Assembly (NCBI RefSeq): GCF_003944755.1
Contig: NZ_RWGU01000051.1
Span: 434,001-498,000, forward strand
Direction: 5' to 3'
Length of the DNA: 64,000 bases
Source: Rhodovulum robiginosum
GTDB taxonomy: Bacteria; Pseudomonadota; Alphaproteobacteria; Rhodobacterales; Rhodobacteraceae
Shown here piece by piece: positions 59,139-64,000 of this stretch. The position numbers and the translations under genes are program-made. The notes below the pieces were generated by a model that saw only the letters and a list, made by a program, of their open reading frames with translations, was not told where the DNA came from and did no database searches. Numbering within the stretch: position 1 is the stretch's first letter; the number at the start of each line of letters is the position of its first letter.

Positions 59139-60008
59139 ATGACCCAGATCATCGACAGCCTCGACGAGATATCCGCCCGCTACGACGCGATGTTCGTCGA
59201 TCTGTGGGGATGCGTGCATAACGGGCGCGCGCCCTACCCCGAGGCCGTCGCGGCGCTGCAACGCTACCGCGCAAAGGGCGGCATCGTGATTCTGCTGACC
59301 AACGCGCCGCGCCACCGCACCAGCGTCGAGGCGCAGCTGGCCGACCTGGGCGTCGCCCGCGACTGCTGGGACAGCATCGCCACCTCGGGCGACAGCGCGC
59401 GGGCGGCGATGTTCCGCGGCGCGGTGGGTGAAAAGGTGTTCTTCATGGGCGCCGATCACGACCTGACCTTCTTTGATCCGCTCAAGATCGTGAAAGACCC
59501 GGTGGCGATCAGCCGGGTGCCGCTGCAGCAGGCCGAGGGCATCGTCTGCACCGGCCCCTTCGACGTGCACGCCGACCCGGCGGTGCTGCGTCCCGAATTG
59601 CTTTACGCCAAGCAGGAGGGGATGAAGCTGCTCTGCGCCAATCCCGATATCGTGGTCGACCGGGGCGAGACGCGGGAATGGTGCGCCGGCGCGGTGGCGC
59701 GGCTCTATACCGAAATGGGCGGTCAGAGCCTCTATTTCGGCAAGCCCCACCCGCCGATCTACGATCTTGCCCGGCGGCGGCTGGCGCAATTCGGCGATGT
59801 GCCCGACCAGTCGATCCTGTGCATCGGCGACGGTATCGCCACCGACATTGCCGGCGCCATGGGCGAAGATCTCGATTCGCTCTTCATCACCGGCGGGTTG
59901 GCCGCGGAAGAGACGAAAACCCGGCGCCAGCCCGACCCGGCGGCGCTGGAGGCCTTCCTCGGCCAGGCGCAGATGTCGCCGCCCTACGCGATCGGGTTGC
60001 TGCGCTAG
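59139..60008 (+). CDS. TIGR01459-family HAD hydrolase (NagD-like)
   Basis: A 289-residue HAD-IIA phosphatase-like protein. The first motif is FVDLWGCVHNG, where the second Asp of the usual DxDG is not present (DLWG); motif II is LLTNAPRHR, and motif III/IV is YFGKPHPPIY with CIGDGIATDIAGA. The family is frequent in alphaproteobacteria; substrate unknown. It follows ppaC by 66 bases holding strong hairpins. Confidence 0.88.
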   Translation: MTQIIDSLDEISARYDAMFVDLWGCVHNGRAPYPEAVAALQRYRAKGGIVILLTNAPRHRTSVEAQLADLGVARDCWDSIATSGDSARAAMFRGAVGEKVFFMGADHDLTFFDPLKIVKDPVAISRVPLQQAEGIVCTGPFDVHADPAVLRPELLYAKQEGMKLLCANPDIVVDRGETREWCAGAVARLYTEMGGQSLYFGKPHPPIYDLARRRLAQFGDVPDQSILCIGDGIATDIAGAMGEDLDSLFITGGLAAEETKTRRQPDPAALEAFLGQAQMSPPYAIGLLR

Positions 60009-60035
60009 CCCGTCGCGGCCACGGGCGGCCGGGGG

Positions 60036-61112
60036 TCAGCCGGCCGGGCCCAGCCGGCGGTTTACATGGCCCATCTTGCGGCCGGGCTTGACCTCGGCCT
60101 TGCCATATATGTGCAGCGCGCAATCGGGGCGCGCGGCGAGGTCGGGCACCCGGTCCATGTCGTCGCCGATCAGGTTTTCCATCTCGATGTCGGAATGCCG
60201 GGTGCCGTCGCCCATCGGCCACCCGGCAATGGCGCGGATATGCTGTTCGAACTGGTCGATGACACAGCCATCCTGCGTCCAGTGCCCGGAATTGTGCACC
60301 CGCGGCGCGATCTCGTTCACCACGAGGCCGCTTTCGGTCACGAACAGCTCTACCCCCATCACGCCGACATAGTGCAGCGCGTTGAGGATGCGGCCCGCAA
60401 GGATCACCGCGTCGGTGCGCTGGGCGGCGGTCAGCGGCGCGGGCACGGTGGTGGACCGCAGGATGCCCTCGCGGTGGACGTTGGTGCCGGGGTCGTAGCA
60501 GGCGACCTCGCCCGTCAATCCCCGTGCGGCGATGACCGAGATTTCCTGGCCGAACTCCACGACCCCTTCCAGGATCGCCGGCGCGCCGTCCATGGCGTTC
60601 AGCGCGCGGGCCCCGTGTTCGGGAACCAGCAGGCGTTCCTGCCCCTTGCCGTCATATCCGAAGCGGCGGGTCTTGAGGATGGCGGGCGTGCCGATCTCGG
60701 CGATGGCCTCGGCGAGGTCAACCTCGTCATCGACGGCGGCGAAGGGGGCGGTGGCAAGCCCGAGATCGGTCAGGAACGCCTTTTCGATCAGCCGGTCCTG
60801 GCTGACGGCGAGCGCCCGCCGGCCGGGGCGGATCGGGCGTATCGCCTCGATCGCGTCCAGCGCGGTGGTGGGGATGTTTTCGAATTCGTAGCTCACCACG
60901 TCCACCGCCTCGGCAAAGGCGGCCAGCGCGGCGGCGTCTTCGTAAGACGCCGTGGTCACGCGATGCGCGACATGGCCCGCGGGGGGCTCGGCGCCGGGCT
61001 CGAAGATATGCGTCCTGAAGCCCAGCCGCGCCGCGGCGACCGACAGCATCCGGCCCAGTTGTCCGCCGCCCAGGATGCCGATCGTCGCGCCGGGGGCAAG
61101 CGGTTCAGTCAT
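60036..61112 (-). CDS. purK: N5-carboxyaminoimidazole ribonucleotide synthetase
   Basis: A 358-residue ATP-grasp enzyme of purine synthesis making N5-CAIR from AIR, ATP and bicarbonate. N-terminal [27 protein letters not shown] (ATP-grasp) and [15 protein letters not shown] are diagnostic. Its start overlaps the end of purE by 8 bases; the two act in sequence. Confidence 0.96.
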   Translation of the reverse strand: MTEPLAPGATIGILGGGQLGRMLSVAAARLGFRTHIFEPGAEPPAGHVAHRVTTASYEDAAALAAFAEAVDVVSYEFENIPTTALDAIEAIRPIRPGRRALAVSQDRLIEKAFLTDLGLATAPFAAVDDEVDLAEAIAEIGTPAILKTRRFGYDGKGQERLLVPEHGARALNAMDGAPAILEGVVEFGQEISVIAARGLTGEVACYDPGTNVHREGILRSTTVPAPLTAAQRTDAVILAGRILNALHYVGVMGVELFVTESGLVVNEIAPRVHNSGHWTQDGCVIDQFEQHIRAIAGWPMGDGTRHSDIEMENLIGDDMDRVPDLAARPDCALHIYGKAEVKPGRKMGHVNRRLGPAG

Positions 61113-61593
61113 CCTTCGGCACCTCCGGGATCGACGCCGAGAGATCGGCGCGCCAGCGGTCCAGCCGCTCGGCGAGCGCGGGGTCGGAGATCGCCAGGAT
61201 CTCGGCCGCCATCAGCCCGGCATTGGCCGCACCCGCCGCGCCGATGGCCATGGTCGCCACCGGAAAGCCGCGCGGCATCTGCACGATGGAATAGAGGCTG
61301 TCGACGCCCGACAGCGCCCGCGTCTGCACCGGCACGCCGATCACCGGCAGGCGGGTCTTGCTGGCCATCATCCCCGGCAGGTGGGCGGCGCCGCCCGCCC
61401 CCGCGATGATCACCTTGAGGCCGCGCGGAACGGCGGTCTTGCCGTACTCCCACAGGCGGTCCGGGGTGCGGTGGGCCGAGACGATGCGCGCCTCGTAAGG
61501 CACCTCCAGCGCGTCGAGGAGGCGCGCGGCCTCCTGCATCGTGGGCCAGTCCGACTGGCTGCCCATGATGATGCCCACATTCACGTCCGTCAT
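61105..61593 (-). CDS. purE: N5-carboxyaminoimidazole ribonucleotide mutase
   Basis: A 162-residue class I PurE that converts N5-CAIR to [25 protein letters not shown] and [12 protein letters not shown] are the active-site segments. The ATG at 61593 fits the family start ([10 protein letters not shown]); an ATG five codons upstream is the alternative. First gene of the purEK pair. Confidence 0.96.
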   Translation of the reverse strand: MTDVNVGIIMGSQSDWPTMQEAARLLDALEVPYEARIVSAHRTPDRLWEYGKTAVPRGLKVIIAGAGGAAHLPGMMASKTRLPVIGVPVQTRALSGVDSLYSIVQMPRGFPVATMAIGAAGAANAGLMAAEILAISDPALAERLDRWRADLSASIPEVPKDD

Positions 61594-61639
61594 AGTGCCC
61601 CCGTTCATTGCGAGGGCGCACTATAGTGGTGCGCACGGG

Positions 61640-61858
61640 CTACGCAATGATATCGGGGGTAAGCTGATCCTCGATCTGGGCGATCTGGTCCTTCAGCGCA
61701 AGCTTCTGCTTTTTCAGCCGCTTCAGCGTGAACGGGTCGCCCGTGCCCTTGCCTTGCAGCGCGTGGATCGCATCGTCAAGGTCGCGATGCTCGCGCCGGA
61801 GCACCTCGAGTTTGACGCGGAGCACCTCTTCGGAATTCATCTCGCTGGCAATGTTCAT
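61640..61858 (-). CDS. YdcH-family (DUF465) small helical protein
   Basis: A 72-residue protein with the DUF465 pattern: VLRREHRDLDDAIHAL and FTLKRLKKQKLALKDQIAQIED, a helical hairpin. Function unknown. Start at 61858 (MNIASEM) or 61840 (MNSEEVL). Located 46 bases upstream of purE in the same direction. Confidence 0.88.
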   Translation of the reverse strand: MNIASEMNSEEVLRVKLEVLRREHRDLDDAIHALQGKGTGDPFTLKRLKKQKLALKDQIAQIEDQLTPDIIA

Positions 61859-62030
61859 ATGGTTGTTCCCGTGAGTCGGCGCTGTACCGAGGAACTTAAG
61901 ATAACGTTTTTCGGGGTTTGCGGGAAGGCGGTCTTGCGCGGCTGCGGCAGCGCGCCCATATCGGGTCAAGGGTCGCCGGACTTAGGGGCCCGCCTCACAT
62001 TCAGGTCGCTTACCCAAGGACTTGCCAGAT

Positions 62031-62444
62031 ATGACGAAACTGACCCTCGGCTCGCACCCTTTCCTGCTGGGGTTCGACCAGCTCGAACGCCTCGTGGAGC
62101 GGACCGCCAAATCCGGCAACGAGAGCTATCCGCCCTATAATATCGAACAAACGTCCGAGAACAGCTATCGCATCACGCTGGCCGTGGCGGGATTCCGCGA
62201 CGGCGATCTGTCGATCACTCTGGAAGACCGGCAACTGACGATCCGTGGGCGTCACGACGAGGACGACACCGGCCGGGTGTTCCTTCACCGGGGCATCGCC
62301 GCGCGCCAGTTCCAGCGCAGCTTTGTGCTGGCCGACGGCGTCGAGGTGGCGGGTGCGACAATGGAAAATGGCCTTTTGCATGTGGATCTGGAACGCGCCG
62401 CGCCGGACAGCGTGGTGCAGACGATCCGCATCGACCGGGCCTGA
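62031..62444 (+). CDS. Hsp20-family small heat-shock protein
   Basis: A 137-residue alpha-crystallin-domain chaperone of the IbpA type. PYNIEQTSENSYRITLAVAGF starts the domain, and NGLLHVDLER near the end is the family motif; the I-R-I tail may serve as the anchoring IxI. ATG 62031 is chosen with AAGGA 10 bases upstream; a TTG three codons earlier is too close to it. No ROSE-type leader was recognised. Followed 16 bases later by DUF1150. Confidence 0.92.
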   Translation: MTKLTLGSHPFLLGFDQLERLVERTAKSGNESYPPYNIEQTSENSYRITLAVAGFRDGDLSITLEDRQLTIRGRHDEDDTGRVFLHRGIAARQFQRSFVLADGVEVAGATMENGLLHVDLERAAPDSVVQTIRIDRA

Positions 62445-62460
62445 GCGAGAGGGGAACGCA

Positions 62461-62688
62461 ATGGATACCGAATACGATTTCCTGCCCGAGGGCAGCGACA
62501 AGATCGTCTATATCCGGCCCGTCAAGGTGGCGGACCTGCCCGACGAGCTGCGCGAGCAGGTGCAGGGGCAAGAGGCGCTTTACGCGGTGCACGATTCCGA
62601 CGGCGAGCGGCTGGCGCTGGTAAGCAACCGGCAGCTGGCGTTTATCCTCGCACGTCAGAACGACTTCGCGCCGGTCAGCGTACACTAA
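62461..62688 (+). CDS. DUF1150-family protein
   Basis: A 75-residue protein with the DUF1150 pattern (IVYIRPVKVADLPDELREQ, YAVHDSDGERLALVSNRQLAF). Often found right after hsp20 in alphaproteobacteria, so it may be part of the heat-shock response; function unknown. GAGAGGGGAA precedes the ATG. Its last 4 bases overlap the convergent glycosyltransferase-like gene. Confidence 0.9.
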   Translation: MDTEYDFLPEGSDKIVYIRPVKVADLPDELREQVQGQEALYAVHDSDGERLALVSNRQLAFILARQNDFAPVSVH

Positions 62689-63374
62689 GAGGGTGGCCAA
62701 AGTCCGAATCGACGGTGGATCAGCGCCGCGCAGGCGGCGTTGGCCGCGGCCCGGCCCATCCCCCCGACGCTGGCATCCTGAAGCGCGCCGGGCCGGTCGA
62801 GCGGCGTGACCATCGCCCGCGCCGCCGGCGCCAGGCGGATCGCCAGCCCGGCATGGGCGTACTGCCCCGATAACCAGATATCGTCGACGCTCCACGCGGG
62901 TGGGGGGATGTCCCACGCCGCGGGCGGGATCGTGTCCGGCGAGACCAGCACACCCGAGAAGCCTTGGGCGATGTCGGTCTCGCCCAGCGGCGCAGAGCTG
63001 CGGCGCATGAGCTCGACCGAAAACCCCGAGGCGGCCACGACCTCGCGGCCCTGCCGCGCCGCCAGCAGGGCGGCAGCCCAGCACGGGCCGTAAAGGCAAT
63101 CGTCATCGCAATAGATCAGTTGCGCGCCCTGCCCGGCCAGGGCGCTGGCGGCGGGCAGCACCTTGGTGGCCGGTCCGAGATCCGCGTCGACCCAGAGCAG
63201 TTCGATGCCGGCGGGTAGGGCCGGGGGTGTCACCGGGCCGGGAAAGCGGCGATAGGCGCGGGGCAGGGCAAGGATCACCCGGTCGGGCCTGGGCCGCTGG
63301 CCGAGCAGGGTTTCCAGAACGGGCCCAAGCCCGGCAAAGCGGGGCGGTATCGAGGTAAGGCTAACGGCCAGCAC
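62685..63374 (-). CDS. Glycosyltransferase-like protein (GT-A fold)
   Basis: A 229-residue protein resembling GT-A glycosyltransferases of the family seen in Rhodobacterales. LAVSLTSIPPRFAGL opens the sequence, the Asp cluster LIYCDDDCLYG would bind metal and nucleotide sugar, and SVDDIWLSGQYA follows. No membrane helix. Acceptor unknown. It ends convergent with DUF1150 and starts 41 bases after the sulfate-activation gene. Confidence 0.75.
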   Translation of the reverse strand: MLAVSLTSIPPRFAGLGPVLETLLGQRPRPDRVILALPRAYRRFPGPVTPPALPAGIELLWVDADLGPATKVLPAASALAGQGAQLIYCDDDCLYGPCWAAALLAARQGREVVAASGFSVELMRRSSAPLGETDIAQGFSGVLVSPDTIPPAAWDIPPPAWSVDDIWLSGQYAHAGLAIRLAPAARAMVTPLDRPGALQDASVGGMGRAAANAACAALIHRRFGLWPPS

Positions 63375-63415
63375 GAGTGCAACGCGCGGGCCGCGCAGGT
63401 GCGGCCCGCCCGGGC

Positions 63416-64000
63416 TCAGTTCAGGTTGGGGCCCCAGCTGCCCGAGATCAGGCCGAGCTGTTCGAGCTTCAAGAGCACCTGATGCGCGCAGTTGTCGACA
63501 TCGACGCCGGTGGTGTCGACGCTCAACTCGGGGGACTCGGGCGCCTCGTAGGGGTCCGAGATGCCGGTGAACTCCTTGATCTTGCCCTCGCGCGCCAGCT
63601 TGTAGAGGCCCTTGCGGTCACGCTTTTCGCATTCTTCCAGCGGCGTGGCGACATGCACCTCGCAAAAGGCGCCGTAGGCCTCGATCATCTCGCGCACCGC
63701 GCGGCGGGTAGAGGTGTAGGGCGCGATCGGGGCGCAGAGCGCGATGCCGCCGTTCTTGGTGATCTCGCTGGCGACATACCCGATGCGGCGGATGTTGATG
63801 TCGCGGTGTTCCTTGGAAAAGCCGAGCTCGGAGGACAGGTGTTTGCGCACCACGTCGCCGTCCAGCAACGTCACCGGGCGGCCGCCCATTTCCATCAGCT
63901 TGACCATCAGCGCGTTGGCGATGGTCGATTTGCCCGAGCCCGACAGCCCGGTGAAGAACACGGTAAACCCCTGCTGGGCGCGCGGCGGCTTGGTCCGGCG
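63416..64000 (-). CDS. Adenylylsulfate kinase domain, probably of bifunctional sulfate adenylyltransferase/APS kinase (partial)
   Basis: C-terminal part of a gene that continues beyond the window; the frame is open to the edge. P-loop GLSGSGKST, LDGDVVRKHLSSELGFSKEHRDINIRRIG and LCAPIAPY are the APS kinase signature, producing PAPS from APS and ATP. The residues before it (RRTKPPRAQQGFTVFFTG) resemble the linker of bifunctional SAT/APS kinases, not a free CysC start. About 194 codons are in the window. Confidence 0.93.
   Translation of the reverse strand, partial: RRTKPPRAQQGFTVFFTGLSGSGKSTIANALMVKLMEMGGRPVTLLDGDVVRKHLSSELGFSKEHRDINIRRIGYVASEITKNGGIALCAPIAPYTSTRRAVREMIEAYGAFCEVHVATPLEECEKRDRKGLYKLAREGKIKEFTGISDPYEAPESPELSVDTTGVDVDNCAHQVLLKLEQLGLISGSWGPNLN

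Overview
The window is high-GC DNA from one chromosome, with closely packed genes, ATGA/TGATG overlaps and many GTG starts. The gene set points to an alphaproteobacterium of the Rhodobacteraceae (Rhodobacter/Roseobacter type): a MopA/MopB-type molybdate regulator with Mo-box-like sites, the SHP/DHC/cytochrome b cluster, atpHAGDC without F0 genes, DUF1150 behind a small heat-shock gene, DUF2125, TIGR01459, CIRCE-controlled groESL and a class II pyrophosphatase. No mobile element, prophage, CRISPR array, rRNA or tRNA gene was seen by eye.

Layout. 1-3.2 kb: end of a Ca2+/Na+ exchanger, an MFS transporter frameshifted by an 8-bp tandem duplication, and a secreted serine hydrolase. 3.6-7.1 kb: four genes for a biotin-dependent Na+-pumping acyl-CoA decarboxylase. 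7.2-11.4 kb: molybdate regulator, Mop protein and modABC. 11.5-13.9 kb: TPP riboswitch and thiMED, followed by an internally deleted SDR gene. 14.1-21.9 kb: gamma-glutamyltransferase, an RND efflux pair and an MFS/spermidine-synthase fusion. 22.1-27.6 kb: a redox island with two PepSY proteins, a two-component system, two cytochrome b proteins (one fused to a diheme cytochrome c), SHP and DHC. 27.7-28.4 kb: a YjhX/YjhQ-like toxin-antitoxin pair. 28.9-34.6 kb: an envelope-glycan cluster with a two-domain FrhB/pyruvyl-transferase protein, a flippase-like protein and two glycosyltransferases. 34.7-44.7 kb: DUF2125, ChaC, a TolQ/ExbB-like plus OmpA-like coiled-coil pair next to an M23 peptidase, clpA, gloB and a methyltransferase. 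45-49.9 kb: atpHAGDC and its terminator. 49.9-55.7 kb: H-type lectin, prs, an HCCA-isomerase-like gene, a threonine aldolase-like gene, YcgN-like, ribF, MaoC and GNAT genes. 55.8-57.9 kb: groESL. 58-64 kb: ppaC, a HAD hydrolase, purEK, YdcH-like, Hsp20, DUF1150, a glycosyltransferase-like gene and the APS kinase end of a sulfate-activation gene cut by the window edge.

How the parts work together. The decarboxylase would turn acyl-CoA decarboxylation into a sodium gradient. The mod block imports molybdate and senses it inside the cell. The thi block salvages thiamine and is shut by TPP through mutually exclusive hairpins that can be read directly in the leader. In the redox island the same spaced repeat (CTGAC-N6-CTGAC) occurs in front of both PepSY genes and of the cytochrome operon, which suggests one regulon under the local two-component system. 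These regulatory readings are inferences from motif placement. The gene calls rest on recognisable family motifs read by eye, without database searches.
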